A stretch of DNA of 64,000 nt from an uncultured Granulosicoccaceae bacterium (GTDB taxonomy: Bacteria; Pseudomonadota; Gammaproteobacteria; Granulosicoccales; Granulosicoccaceae). Shown in pieces: positions 26,780 through 35,994 of this stretch. Below the pieces are notes generated by a model. The model made no database searches. It was not told the DNA's origin and saw nothing but the letters and a program-made list of their open reading frames with translations. The position numbers and the translations under genes were made by a program. Every line of letters begins with the position of its first letter. Within the stretch, counting starts at the first letter, position 1. Location: positions 1 through 64,000 of the forward strand of contig CAKZUP010000009.1 in NCBI GenBank assembly GCA_937922945.1. The letters run 5' to 3'.

Positions 26780-27601
26780 CTAAGCTGAAATTGATGCGTC
26801 CCGCCACGTGGGATCGACACGATCCAGCAATCGCAAATACGCTGGCCATTCCGGCAATGGCACGTCTGCTCCAGCCTGCGCCGCACCACTTTCAAACTGC
26901 TCTCTGGTTTTTAGAACAATTTCCGGTCGTGGTTTTTTCAGCCGTGCACCACCAGCCACAGCCGCGAGTGCTTTGAGTTGTACGCCTGCACAGTCCTCAA
27001 AGTGATATAAGCGCGTAAATGCTTGCGCAATACTCTGCCCACAAACAAGAATGCCGTGGTTGTACAACAACATGGTGTGCTTCTCTGTACCCAGATCGTC
27101 AACAATGGCTTCCCGCTCGGCTAAATCCAGCGCAATACCTTCAAATTCGTGCGTGCCGATGCGATCGTAGAACATACACCCCATTTGCGTCAGCGGCATA
27201 AACCCTTCCTCAAGACAGCTAATAGCCGTGGCATTTTGAGAGTGCGTATGTAGCACACATTGCAAATCGCTTCGGGCGGAATGTATTGCCGAGTGAATGG
27301 TGTAGCCTGCCTGATTTATCGGGAAAGGACTATCATCGAGCTTATTGCCGTCTATATCGATTTTCACCAGATTGTCTGGGCGTATTTCATCGTACCCAAG
27401 ACCAAATGGATTGATTAACAAATGCTCTGTATCGGGTATGCGTGCGGTTATATGGTTATAAACCTGCGCTGTCCAACCATAGTAATGAACCAACCGGTAC
27501 GCGGCCGCAAGATCAACCCGGGTTTGCCACTCGTTGTCACTGAATTGTTCAGGGCGTGCACCCAGTGCATAAATATCGGCGGTTGGTTGAACACTTGACA
27601 T
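26780..27601 (-). CDS. Class II aldolase/adducin family protein
   Basis: The 273-residue protein has the zinc-site histidines His118 and His120 (VLHTHSQ) and His182 (YNHGILV). The position of the catalytic Glu of fuculose-phosphate aldolase reads INQAG here, as in the adducin-like branch of the family, so aldolase activity is uncertain. Ribosome site AGGAG precedes the ATG. It starts 18 bases after the stop of the SLC13-type transporter gene on the same strand, so the transporter may bring in the substrate. Confidence 0.82.
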   Translation of the reverse strand: MSSVQPTADIYALGARPEQFSDNEWQTRVDLAAAYRLVHYYGWTAQVYNHITARIPDTEHLLINPFGLGYDEIRPDNLVKIDIDGNKLDDSPFPINQAGYTIHSAIHSARSDLQCVLHTHSQNATAISCLEEGFMPLTQMGCMFYDRIGTHEFEGIALDLAEREAIVDDLGTEKHTMLLYNHGILVCGQSIAQAFTRLYHFEDCAGVQLKALAAVAGGARLKKPRPEIVLKTREQFESGAAQAGADVPLPEWPAYLRLLDRVDPTWRDASISA

Positions 27602-27619
27602 ACCCGAGCTCCTATAAAC

Positions 27620-29398
27620 CTACAACGGAAAGAAAAATAAAATAAGTGGAATGCTTATCGCAACAATAATAATTTCCAGTGGTAAGCCCATGCGCCAGTA
27701 GTCATTGAACTTATACCCACCCGGCCCCATCACCAAGGTGTTGCACTGATGTCCGATTGGCGTCAGAAAAGCACAGGACGCGCCTACAGCAACACTCATT
27801 AGAAAAGGATCGGCATTGACGTTCAACGCCGTTGACATCGCGATTCCCAGCGGAGCCATAACCAATGCGGTAGCCGCATTGTTGATGACATCGGATAACA
27901 ACATCGTAACCACCAACAATAATGTAAGCACCACAGGAATGGGAAAACCCTGAGTCCATTCAATGAGTGAATCAGCCACCAGCTGAGTTGTGCCAGTTGT
28001 CGTTAACGCATTTCCAACCGGAATCATGGCTGCCAGCAAGACGATAACTGGCCAATCGATATCATCGTAAATTTGTCGTGGCGACAAAATACCAAACAGA
28101 ACATACGCCATAATCGCCAGCAAAAAGGCCGTTGTCAGCGATGTAAAACCGATAATACCCAACATGATTGCCACACCGAAGATGGCGGAAGCAACGGCGA
28201 CGCGTCGTGTACGATTCAAATCGATGGCACGCTTGGCCAGTGGCCACATGCCCAGTTTGCGAAACTGCTCGTCTATGGTTTCAGTATCGCCTTTAAGCAA
28301 CAGCACATCACCCGCTCTGAATATTTGCTGGCGCAAGCGTTGGGTTACCGGTCGACCATTTCGAGCCAAGCCAACCACCGCAACCGTTCGAGCCGACTCG
28401 CGTCGAATAAAATCAACACCTTCACCGACCAACGATGACTCATTATTGATGACCCCTTCCACCATAACTTCGTTCTCAGGCTCCGGCTGAACGAAGGCGG
28501 GCGTTGCCGAACTCAGCAGTTCAAGTGAATGGGTATCGAGGAATTCGCGCAGATTATCCGGCTCAGCCCGGAGTATTAAAATGTCTTCTTCTGCTATCAC
28601 ATAACCAGCCCGCACTGCTCGCGCAAAGCGTCGCTTACCGGCAACACCGATAATTTCCACCCCTTCGCTGTCGAGGACATCTGTATCCCCCAGGGTTTTT
28701 CCAACCAGCGGCGAATCAGCTGGAACCTTTGCTTCTGTCAGATATTGCCCGACTTCAAATAATTTATTCGCCGTGTTGGTTTGCATGCGCTCTTTCGGAA
28801 TTAAGCGCCAACCTATAAACGTTATAAACAGACCACCAACAATCGCCAGTGGCAAACCAACCGGTGTAAATGAAAACATACCGAACGGCTCACCCGCGTA
28901 ATCGGCGCGAATGCTGGCCACAATAATATTCGGTGGTGTGCCAATTAAAGTCATCATGCCCCCGAGCAAACTACCAAACGCCAGAGGCATAAGAATTAGT
29001 GCCGGCGATCGATTACGTTCATCGCAAGTAGACAATGCAATGGGCAGCAATAAGGCCAGAGCACCGACATTATTCATAAACGCAGAAGCCACCGTAATAA
29101 CAGCTGTTAACGCGGCTATGTGCATAATCGGTGTTTCTGTAAGGTGGCTTATACGACTGGCAATTTCGTCTACAACGCCAGCGTTCTTCAGGGCACTACT
29201 GATAATTAGCACGGCCGCAACCGTGATAACAGCAGGATGCCCGAACCCTAGAAAGGCTTTATCCGGCTCAACAAGCTGGAAAAGAATGCACGCAATGAGT
29301 GCCGACATCGCCACCAGATCGTAGCGCCACTTGCCCCAGCCGAACATCAGCATGGCAAAACCAAGAATTGCGCTTATTAGAATCTGTTCTGTTGTCAT
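27620..29398 (-). CDS. SLC13/DASS-type anion permease with two RCK_C (TrkA-C) domains
   Basis: The 592-residue protein has hydrophobic halves separated by a soluble middle part (about residues 205-390). The membrane parts carry SLC13-type motifs (AFMNNVGALALLLPIA; LLSDVINNAATALVMAPLGIA). The middle holds two TrkA-C-like domains (EVGQYLTEAKVPADSPLVGKTL and MVEGVINNESSLVGEGVDF). Proteins of this build import dicarboxylates, sulfate or other anions with sodium. It is probably cotranscribed with the class II aldolase-like gene. The substrate is unknown; a carboxylate or sulfate is an inference from family. Confidence 0.85.
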   Translation of the reverse strand: MTTEQILISAILGFAMLMFGWGKWRYDLVAMSALIACILFQLVEPDKAFLGFGHPAVITVAAVLIISSALKNAGVVDEIASRISHLTETPIMHIAALTAVITVASAFMNNVGALALLLPIALSTCDERNRSPALILMPLAFGSLLGGMMTLIGTPPNIIVASIRADYAGEPFGMFSFTPVGLPLAIVGGLFITFIGWRLIPKERMQTNTANKLFEVGQYLTEAKVPADSPLVGKTLGDTDVLDSEGVEIIGVAGKRRFARAVRAGYVIAEEDILILRAEPDNLREFLDTHSLELLSSATPAFVQPEPENEVMVEGVINNESSLVGEGVDFIRRESARTVAVVGLARNGRPVTQRLRQQIFRAGDVLLLKGDTETIDEQFRKLGMWPLAKRAIDLNRTRRVAVASAIFGVAIMLGIIGFTSLTTAFLLAIMAYVLFGILSPRQIYDDIDWPVIVLLAAMIPVGNALTTTGTTQLVADSLIEWTQGFPIPVVLTLLLVVTMLLSDVINNAATALVMAPLGIAMSTALNVNADPFLMSVAVGASCAFLTPIGHQCNTLVMGPGGYKFNDYWRMGLPLEIIIVAISIPLILFFFPL

Positions 29399-29524
29399 TA
29401 TTTCGCTGTTTTACCTACAAAAGCCGTGTCACCGTTGCACGGCTCTTGCATTCTACTAGGGTGTGTCCACAGGTTCAGTCACCAATCAATAACTGACACA
29501 AAAACCGGATTTATATTGCACTAA

Positions 29525-30532
29525 ATGAATACCCGAGGTCCACAACTGCGTACAGCAGACAACAATATTGATATTCAGGTGGAAGGTAAGCAGCACGGAC
29601 ACCTGACTTTGCCGTGCGCATCGGCTAAATCGGCTCTCGGGACCGTACAGATCCCGATATGCGTTATCCGCAATGGCGATGGACCGGTTGCCTGTCTGGT
29701 TGCTGGTGCTCGCGGAGATGAATTCGATGGTCGAGTGGCACTACACGCTCTCATTAATCAAATTGCGGTAGACGAGGTAAGCGGCTGCCTGATTATCGTG
29801 CCAACCCTGAACCCGCTGGCCGCAGCGTCCGGCTCGCGCCAGAGCCTTGTGGACAATCAAGACCTTAACCAGTGCTTTCCAGGTAACGCAGAAGGCTCTA
29901 TTACTCAAACAATCGCCGCACATATTATTGCAACGATTATCGAGCCGGCAGAGCTGATTATCGAACTGCAATCGGGTGGTGAATCAACTCGCTATACCCC
30001 AATGGCTGCGGTGCATTTCAACGCCGATAAAGATCTGCAACAACGATCGGAACAAAGCATGATCGCATTTGGCGCACCCTACAGTGCACGCTTGCTACCC
30101 GAGCATCAAGGCAGTTTGTCCAATGCAGCAAGTTCATTTCAAAAAGAGTATGTGTTGGCTCTGTTGGGTGGCGGTGCAAGCACTCACGCCAACGCGATTG
30201 AAGTGGCATTAACCGGGTGCAAAAATGCATTGGTTCAATTGGGCCTGCTTAAGCAGGAATTAGTGCTTCGTTCTACACGTATGCTAGAGGTTGCTTCCGA
30301 GAAAAACTACGTGATTGCACCCTGCGCTGGTTTACTGGAAATGTGCAAAGAGCCCGGCGAGGAAGTTTATATGGGCAGCCCGGTTGCACGAATTATCCAA
30401 CCGGGCCATACCGGCATGGCAGCGTCGATTTTAAAAGCGAATAGAAATGGCATTCTGATGGCTCGACACTGCCATGGTTATATTGAGCAGGGTGATTGTG
30501 TTGCGGTAGTTGCAGATGAAGTGCAACGTTAG
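29525..30532 (+). CDS. Succinylglutamate desuccinylase/aspartoacylase family protein with substituted metal site
   Basis: The 335-residue protein aligns by motif with the AstE/AspA/DoeB family of zinc deacylases. However, the usual GNHGDEYEG reads GARGDEFDG, so the first zinc His is Arg63 with Glu66 kept. The usual DLNRxFPG reads DLNQCFPG (Gln116), and the usual DLHSGG reads ELQSGG, so the second His is Gln149. It probably does not bind zinc in the normal way and may be inactive or altered in chemistry. The frame is intact and the C-terminal beta domain is kept, so it is not an ordinary decaying pseudogene. It is divergent from the SLC13 permease. Confidence 0.75.
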   Translation: MNTRGPQLRTADNNIDIQVEGKQHGHLTLPCASAKSALGTVQIPICVIRNGDGPVACLVAGARGDEFDGRVALHALINQIAVDEVSGCLIIVPTLNPLAAASGSRQSLVDNQDLNQCFPGNAEGSITQTIAAHIIATIIEPAELIIELQSGGESTRYTPMAAVHFNADKDLQQRSEQSMIAFGAPYSARLLPEHQGSLSNAASSFQKEYVLALLGGGASTHANAIEVALTGCKNALVQLGLLKQELVLRSTRMLEVASEKNYVIAPCAGLLEMCKEPGEEVYMGSPVARIIQPGHTGMAASILKANRNGILMARHCHGYIEQGDCVAVVADEVQR

Positions 30533-30570
30533 CATGATCAAAAATCGCCTGCTAATAACGTTTCCAGGCT

Positions 30571-31254
30571 CTAAACAACCGTAGACTCAAGCTCCTTCGC
30601 TAACGCAGTATCAAGTTCCAAACCTGCCGCAAGCGAGTCCATGTATTCTCGTTCTTGTGGGTCTTCAAAATCCACAACCATGGCTGAGGCCAGATAAATC
30701 TCTGCGGCAGCTTCAGGTGAATCGGCAGACGCAACCACTTCGGCAACATCTAATGGCTTATTCAGCTCTTTCATTAGAAAGCTCGTTATATCCTGCTCAA
30801 GCCCAAGGCTTTGAATCTTCAACGTGATAAGATTTTGCTCATCGCCATCGACATGCCCATCGGATTTTGCGGCGCTTATCATGGCCTTAACAATGGCCTC
30901 GCTGCGCACGTTTGCTTCTACAACAGCCAGCTCGTCTATTGGGGTACCGGTATCTTTGATGGTGACATTCTGATTTTGCTGCCATTGTTGATATGTTTTG
31001 TAAGCGATACCACCCACCGCCGCAACACCACCGACTTTAAGCGCAGTTTCGGTCAGTTTCCGACCGCCTCTGGTGCCAAGCAACATGGCCACCGCACCAG
31101 CCGCAAGCGCGCCTTTGCCAAGACCATCGAGCATGGCATCGCGTTGTTCACCCGATTCAGGTACACCCAGTTTTTGCTCGGCAAAATCAACCCCTTTCTT
31201 CGTTGCAGTTTGTGAGGTTTCAAGCAGGTTTTGCAGGATGGTTTTAGCGTCCAT
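30571..31254 (-). CDS. DUF533 (YebE-like, TerB-fold) protein
   Basis: The 227-residue protein has an amphipathic N-terminus and a small Gly/Ala-rich membrane-interacting stretch (GKGALAAGAVAMLLG; KVGGVAAVGGIAYKTY). The C-terminal helical domain begins AIVKAMISAAKSDGHVDGDEQ, the TerB-like signature of DUF533/YebE. Function is unknown in the family; E. coli YebE is an envelope-stress-related inner membrane protein. It is convergent with the aspartoacylase-like gene. Confidence 0.82.
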   Translation of the reverse strand: MDAKTILQNLLETSQTATKKGVDFAEQKLGVPESGEQRDAMLDGLGKGALAAGAVAMLLGTRGGRKLTETALKVGGVAAVGGIAYKTYQQWQQNQNVTIKDTGTPIDELAVVEANVRSEAIVKAMISAAKSDGHVDGDEQNLITLKIQSLGLEQDITSFLMKELNKPLDVAEVVASADSPEAAAEIYLASAMVVDFEDPQEREYMDSLAAGLELDTALAKELESTVV

Positions 31255-31321
31255 AAATGTTCCTTATGTTTGATGTCATAACAAGATAGTATGGGCAATC
31301 AATCGATATTTCACTAGTCGC

Positions 31322-32158
31322 ATGCAAGCCCCTGTTAGCGTCATCATACCCACCTACAATCGTTGCAAGTCGGTTTGTACAGCCATTGAATCGGTGCAGC
31401 AACAAACCCGCGCAGCCGCCGAAATTATCGTTATTGACGATGGGTCGACCGACAACACGGCAGCCACACTGAGCAACAGGTTTGACGATATCCGGGTTAT
31501 TAAGCAGGAGAACCACGGCGTGTCACATGCGCGCAATCAGGGAATTAGCGCTGCGCTCTCGCCTTGGGTTGCATTTCTGGATTCCGATGATCGCTGGTTT
31601 AAGGAAAAGCTTGCGGTGCAATTCGAGGCTATTAACCAAACACCTGACGCAGCGCTGTGCCATTGCGATGAGCATTGGATTCGAAACGGCAAACGCGTCA
31701 ACCCGATGAACAAACACAAAAAACGCGGCGGGTGGATTTTTGAATACTGTTTGCCATTGTGCGCGATATCACCCTCTGCATCCATGGTACGCAAAGCAAT
31801 ATTCGATGAAGTCGGGTATTTCGATGAGTCTTTGCCTGCCTGTGAAGATTACGATTTATGGCTACGCATTTGTTCGCGCTATCCAGCGCTGTACGTTGAT
31901 CAAGCGTTACTCGAAAAAACCGGTGGCCACGACGACCAGCTCTCCAGAGCCTATTGGGGCATGGACCGGTTTCGTCTGGTTGCCTTGGCAAAGCTACTGC
32001 GTTCATCAACAGGCACATCGACACTAAGCGCTGAACAACGCCAATTGACGCAAGCTACATTTGTGCAAAAGCATAAAATACTGTTGAAAGGCGCAGTTAA
32101 GCGAAACAATGTTGCGCTGGAAACCGAGCTTAACACTCTCTATGCAGACCTTTTATGA
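31322..32158 (+). CDS. Family 2 glycosyltransferase
   Basis: The 278-residue GT-A enzyme opens VSVIIPTYNRCKSV, with IIVIDDGSTDNTA for nucleotide binding and the metal-binding DSDD at residues 87-90 (AFLDSDDRW). The acceptor-side motif is ACEDYDLWLR. It transfers a sugar from a nucleotide donor to a glycan or lipid acceptor. No other polysaccharide gene is adjacent, so its product cannot be guessed. It is divergent from the DUF533 gene. Confidence 0.88.
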   Translation: MQAPVSVIIPTYNRCKSVCTAIESVQQQTRAAAEIIVIDDGSTDNTAATLSNRFDDIRVIKQENHGVSHARNQGISAALSPWVAFLDSDDRWFKEKLAVQFEAINQTPDAALCHCDEHWIRNGKRVNPMNKHKKRGGWIFEYCLPLCAISPSASMVRKAIFDEVGYFDESLPACEDYDLWLRICSRYPALYVDQALLEKTGGHDDQLSRAYWGMDRFRLVALAKLLRSSTGTSTLSAEQRQLTQATFVQKHKILLKGAVKRNNVALETELNTLYADLL

Positions 32159-32262
32159 GCTTTGGCATGCCAGCAGCATCGGCACAGCAGTTTTACCGCA
32201 GGGGCTCATGCAGTTTTGTATACTGAACAGCCTCCACCCCACGCCTATAAGCGGGTTATTAC

Positions 32263-32634
32263 ATGTCAGCTCTACTGTTTAAATTGCGCAATGTTCCAGA
32301 CGATGAAGCTGATGATATTCGATCGCTCATGCATGAACATGCCATAGAAATTTATGAAACCAGTGCAGGCAACTGGGGCATTTCCATGCCGGCAATTTGG
32401 GTGCAACACAATGAAGACTTACCAAAAGCAAAGGAGCTGGTAAAAACCTATCAGCAAGAACGCGCGCGAACGGCTCGCGAAACCTACAACGAAGACCTGC
32501 GTTCGGGCCGCGCGCCGAGCTTGTGGCAATCTGTTTCCAAGCGCCCTCTGGCATCGCTGGCAATTGTGTTGTTTTGCCTGTTTGTGTTGTATGTGATGAT
32601 TAGTCCGTTCATCCGACTGGCTGCGACCTCTTAA
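32263..32634 (+). CDS. DUF6164-like small membrane protein
   Basis: The 123-residue protein begins LLFKLRNVPDDEADDIRSLM and continues EIYETSAGNWGISMPAIWV, the conserved part of DUF6164-type proteins, a small ferredoxin-like (DUF2007-related) domain. One C-terminal membrane helix (LASLAIVLFCLFVLYVMI) anchors it. Function is unknown. It stands 104 bases after the glycosyltransferase and may share its transcript. Confidence 0.7.
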   Translation: MSALLFKLRNVPDDEADDIRSLMHEHAIEIYETSAGNWGISMPAIWVQHNEDLPKAKELVKTYQQERARTARETYNEDLRSGRAPSLWQSVSKRPLASLAIVLFCLFVLYVMISPFIRLAATS

Positions 32635-32837
32635 CTGCGGCGGGTTAGTCCGGCTTATGCAATACGAACGTCCGGTGAATTTCCTGGCCACGCTATAACG
32701 CAAAAAACTCCGCCACCTCGCGTCCTGCCACTCTGAATTGGCTGCGTACAGGCGACAATAAATTTGCGCCCATGACGGGTTTTTAAAGTTAGTTGGTATA
32801 TAGTCTGACCCATTTAAAGCTTAGTCACGGAATCACC

Positions 32838-33833
32838 ATGCAAGCCATACAAGTAGACAAAAATGACGACGGCAAAGTGAGCGCTGCTTTAGTCGATCTG
32901 GATCCATCCAGTTTGCCTGAAGGCGACGTTACAGTGAACGTTGAGTATTCCACCCTGAACTACAAGGATGGCCTGGTTCTGAACGGCCTCGGCGGGCTGG
33001 TTCGACACTACCCACACGTTCCCGGAATCGATTTCGCCGGTACCGTATCAGAAAGCACGAGCGAGGCTTATAAAACGGGCGACAACGTTGTGCTCACTGG
33101 ATGGCGCGTTGGGGAAACACACTGGGGCGGCTATTCAGAGCAAGCCAGAGTGAAATCAGACTGGCTATCACCTTTACCTAACGGATTGGATTCAAGGCTC
33201 GCTATGGCGGTTGGTACGGCTGGCGTGGCGGCCATGCTAGGCATAATGGCTCTGGAAGATGCGGGCATGCAAAAAGATGCAGGGCCGGTTCTTGTCACTG
33301 GTGCTGCTGGCGGGGTTGGTTCAATCGCCTGCGCATTGCTTGCGGCTACTGGCTATGAAGTTGAGGCGGTCACAGGCCGCGAGTCCAGCGCTGAGCATCT
33401 GCGTTCGTTGGGCGTGAGCACAATCATTCCGCGAGCCGAAGTCGAAACACCCAATGGCAAACCATTGAACAAAGAACGCTGGGCAGGCTGCGTCGATTCT
33501 GTGGGCGGCGGCATGCTGGCCAATATTCTCACCCAGATGAAATACAGCACGTCAGTTGCGGCAATTGGCCTGGCAGGCGGCGCGGGGCTCGACACAACAG
33601 TTATTCCGTTTCTGCTCAGAGGCGTCAATTTACTCGGTATAGACTCAGTCATGTGCCCTGCGCCCAGACGTGCCGTGGCCTGGCAGCGACTCGCAGACGA
33701 CTTACCCACGGAAAAGCTGGAAGGCATGATTGAAGAGGTGTCGCTTGCCGAAGTACCGGGGCTGGCTTCTGCCATTCTGGCTGGTCAAATTCAGGGCAGA
33801 ACGGTGGTAAAAGTGGGTAGCAGCAATACCTGA
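32838..33833 (+). CDS. acuI: Acrylyl-CoA reductase AcuI/YhdH-like MDR oxidoreductase
   Basis: The 331-residue protein is an MDR enzyme without zinc cysteines. It has the YhdH/AcuI start VNVEYSTLNYKDGLVL, GIDFAGTV, the NADPH motif VTGAAGGVGSIACALL and the late block GINLLGIDSV-like (GVNLLGIDSVMCP). AcuI reduces acryloyl-CoA to propionyl-CoA, for example during DMSP or 3-hydroxypropionate metabolism. I chose ATG 32838; an upstream frame from 32793 lacks a ribosome site. No DMSP gene is adjacent, so a general detoxifying role is as likely. Confidence 0.85.
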   Translation: MQAIQVDKNDDGKVSAALVDLDPSSLPEGDVTVNVEYSTLNYKDGLVLNGLGGLVRHYPHVPGIDFAGTVSESTSEAYKTGDNVVLTGWRVGETHWGGYSEQARVKSDWLSPLPNGLDSRLAMAVGTAGVAAMLGIMALEDAGMQKDAGPVLVTGAAGGVGSIACALLAATGYEVEAVTGRESSAEHLRSLGVSTIIPRAEVETPNGKPLNKERWAGCVDSVGGGMLANILTQMKYSTSVAAIGLAGGAGLDTTVIPFLLRGVNLLGIDSVMCPAPRRAVAWQRLADDLPTEKLEGMIEEVSLAEVPGLASAILAGQIQGRTVVKVGSSNT

Positions 33834-34206
33834 ATGCATCAGCAGCCCGCCCCGGATAGGGCTGATTTGCCGTTTAAGCGCCTATTTCGTATTTCTTAAC
33901 TATTAGGTAACGAAAAACGGGGGTTTTTTGGCCAGACGACATGTAAGTGGGTCCGAATCTGGCTTTAACCCAGAGGCGTGATGCATGAAACATATGCATT
34001 ACCTTCTTGTCAGAAAAATTGGGCTCCTGAACTACACTATTCTGACGATATATTCACAATAATTAAGGTTTGTTTAAGGTTTTCAAGTTAGAGTTGCTTC
34101 TTGTTTTGACACAGGTAATTTTTTGTGTCAAACGCCGTCTTCTGCTCCAACAGGCCGGTTCGGAAATGTCAGCCGAAGACAAAAGCTCCAAATCACTGAG
34201 ATAAAA
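33834..34206. other. Non-coding region and leader before the GH16 gene
   Basis: These 373 bases hold no convincing gene. A GC hairpin CAGCCC/GGGCTG (about 33842-33863) just after the acuI stop may end that transcript. ATGCAT repeats itself at 33982 and 33994 as a short palindrome pair. A perfect 9-bp inverted repeat TTTGACACA/TGTGTCAAA (34105-34113 and 34124-34132) lies 75 bases before the GH16 start and may be an operator or leader hairpin. The rest is AT-rich and probably promoter. Confidence 0.5.
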
Positions 34207-35685
34207 ATGCGATCAATTAGTTTAGGCCTGTTCTTGCTTTGCTGTGTCACCCAATCTGCTTGGGCAGATGATCAGAAACCCTCTCTGGTTAACGGCGTTT
34301 CAGCAACATCCATTTCCAGTAGCTCAATTAGAGTCACGTGGAATAAACCGTGGGACAACGTGGGCGTCAAGGGTTACAACGTCTACCGCAATGGCTTTTA
34401 CTACGCCACTGTTTTTAATACCAATTTTATCGATGAGGGCTTAAACGCCAACGAAACTTACCGCTACGGTATTGTGGCTTTCGACGATGCTCGAAACTTC
34501 ACCAGCGTCTCTAGCGAAGCAGATGCAACCACAAGCGGCGGCTCGAACAACAACAGCGAAGCAGCACCGCCACCTCCAGAACCAGAAGCCGACAACGGCA
34601 CAGTAAACCGCCCCGATGGCCTGTATGGCGAAATCATTGATGGAAATCAGGCTAAGGTCAAGTGGCGTGCCCCCAGCGGTAATGTTCGCGGCTATAACGT
34701 TTATAAAGATAACAGCTACGTAGCCACAGTTTTTACTCCTGAGTACACAGCAAAAGATCTGGGCTGGGGCCGTGACTACCGGTTTCAGGTAGTTGCCTTC
34801 AACTTCTCAAGCCAATTTTCAAACAAATCAGATGTATTAACGGTCAACACTGCTAACGGGGCGTCAACAGAAACCAGTAACGATTCAAGCGCTCAGGCCG
34901 CCACGACAACGGTTAGCCAACCACAGAACGATGCAGGTTCAGACAACGGTTCTGCACCAGATGGCTACAGGCTGGTTTTCTCGGACGAATTCAACGGCTA
35001 CAACCTCGATTCATCCAAATGGAACTCGCGTTATCGCTGGGGACCAGGCTGGACGATCAATGGTGAAAAGCAGTATTACGTCGACCGCATAAACAACCCT
35101 GACTTCGGCCACTCGCCGTTTTCATTCGATGGCAATCACATGACCATCTCTGCCATCAAGACGCCAGAGCACCTGCGCTCAAGCGCTAACTGGCAACCAT
35201 ACCTATCTGGTGCCCTGACGACCTATAACAAGTTCAAAATGAAGTATGGCTACGTTGAAATGCGAGCACAACTTCCAAAGGGTAAAGGTTTATGGTCAGC
35301 ATTCTGGTTACTGCATCAAAACGATAACGATCGCCGACCTGAAATCGATGTTGTTGAGTACATTGGCAGTCAGCCCAATAAGGTTTACAACACTTACCAT
35401 CATTATGAAAACTGGCAGTTGAAATCCACACCGTCTTTCGAAGCGCCAGGCGCAGACTATTCACAAGCCTTTCACACCTATGCCGTTAAATGGGAGCCGG
35501 GTAAAATCACCTGGTATGTCGATGGCCAGGAACGTAACTCGCATAGCAACGGTAACGTGGCTTGGGAAGATATGTACCTACTCGTGAATCTGGCCGTTGG
35601 TGGTTGGTGGCCTGGTGATCCAGACGGCAACACGCAATTCCCTGCGAACATGAAAATCGATTACATTCGGGCGTATCAGAAATAA
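34207..35685 (+). CDS. Secreted family 16 glycoside hydrolase with two fibronectin type III domains
   Basis: From ATG 34207 the protein is 492 residues with a signal peptide ending SAWA. Two FN3-like domains (about residues 24-110 and 135-215), each with a GYNVY motif, are joined by proline- and Asn/Ser-rich linkers to a GH16 catalytic domain (about 252-492). The GH16 catalytic motif is EIDVVE: nucleophile Glu379, Asp381 and acid/base Glu384. GH16 enzymes cleave beta-1,3/1,4-glucans, agar or carrageenan; which one cannot be told. No transporter or SusC/D-type partner is adjacent. An upstream ATG at 34123 would precede the signal and is rejected. Confidence 0.88.
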   Translation: MRSISLGLFLLCCVTQSAWADDQKPSLVNGVSATSISSSSIRVTWNKPWDNVGVKGYNVYRNGFYYATVFNTNFIDEGLNANETYRYGIVAFDDARNFTSVSSEADATTSGGSNNNSEAAPPPPEPEADNGTVNRPDGLYGEIIDGNQAKVKWRAPSGNVRGYNVYKDNSYVATVFTPEYTAKDLGWGRDYRFQVVAFNFSSQFSNKSDVLTVNTANGASTETSNDSSAQAATTTVSQPQNDAGSDNGSAPDGYRLVFSDEFNGYNLDSSKWNSRYRWGPGWTINGEKQYYVDRINNPDFGHSPFSFDGNHMTISAIKTPEHLRSSANWQPYLSGALTTYNKFKMKYGYVEMRAQLPKGKGLWSAFWLLHQNDNDRRPEIDVVEYIGSQPNKVYNTYHHYENWQLKSTPSFEAPGADYSQAFHTYAVKWEPGKITWYVDGQERNSHSNGNVAWEDMYLLVNLAVGGWWPGDPDGNTQFPANMKIDYIRAYQK

Positions 35686-35724
35686 TCAACTCAATGCTAC
35701 GGTGTTTAAACAGATACCGTAAAA

Positions 35725-35802
35725 GATCATAACCCCACCTTAGGGTTTGATCGTCGGTAACACCAGAAGCCCTGCATCGATCTATCGATGCGGGGCTTTT
35801 TT
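35725..35802 (+). terminator. Double hairpin terminator after the GH16 gene
   Basis: A first hairpin (35725-35752) pairs GATCA/TGATC and AACCC/GGGTT with one bulged T. A second and stronger one pairs AAGCCCTGCATCGAT with ATCGATGCGGGGCTT (one mismatch) around CT, then runs into T residues (35767-35802). The second is a clear intrinsic terminator. Confidence 0.92.
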
Positions 35803-35994
35803 GTGTGTGCGACTTTTCTATTTTTTGAAACGCAGATAAAACGTGAGCTACGACACACTTTTCCAATTATCGCAATGGCTCACGAAGCGGTAGCGTTTTT
35901 ACACGACTGCCCAGCATTTCAGTAACAAGTCTCTCGCCCCACGAAAACAAGCTCGGTACACTCATTACCACTTGTTATTCAAAGCTGCCTTGCC

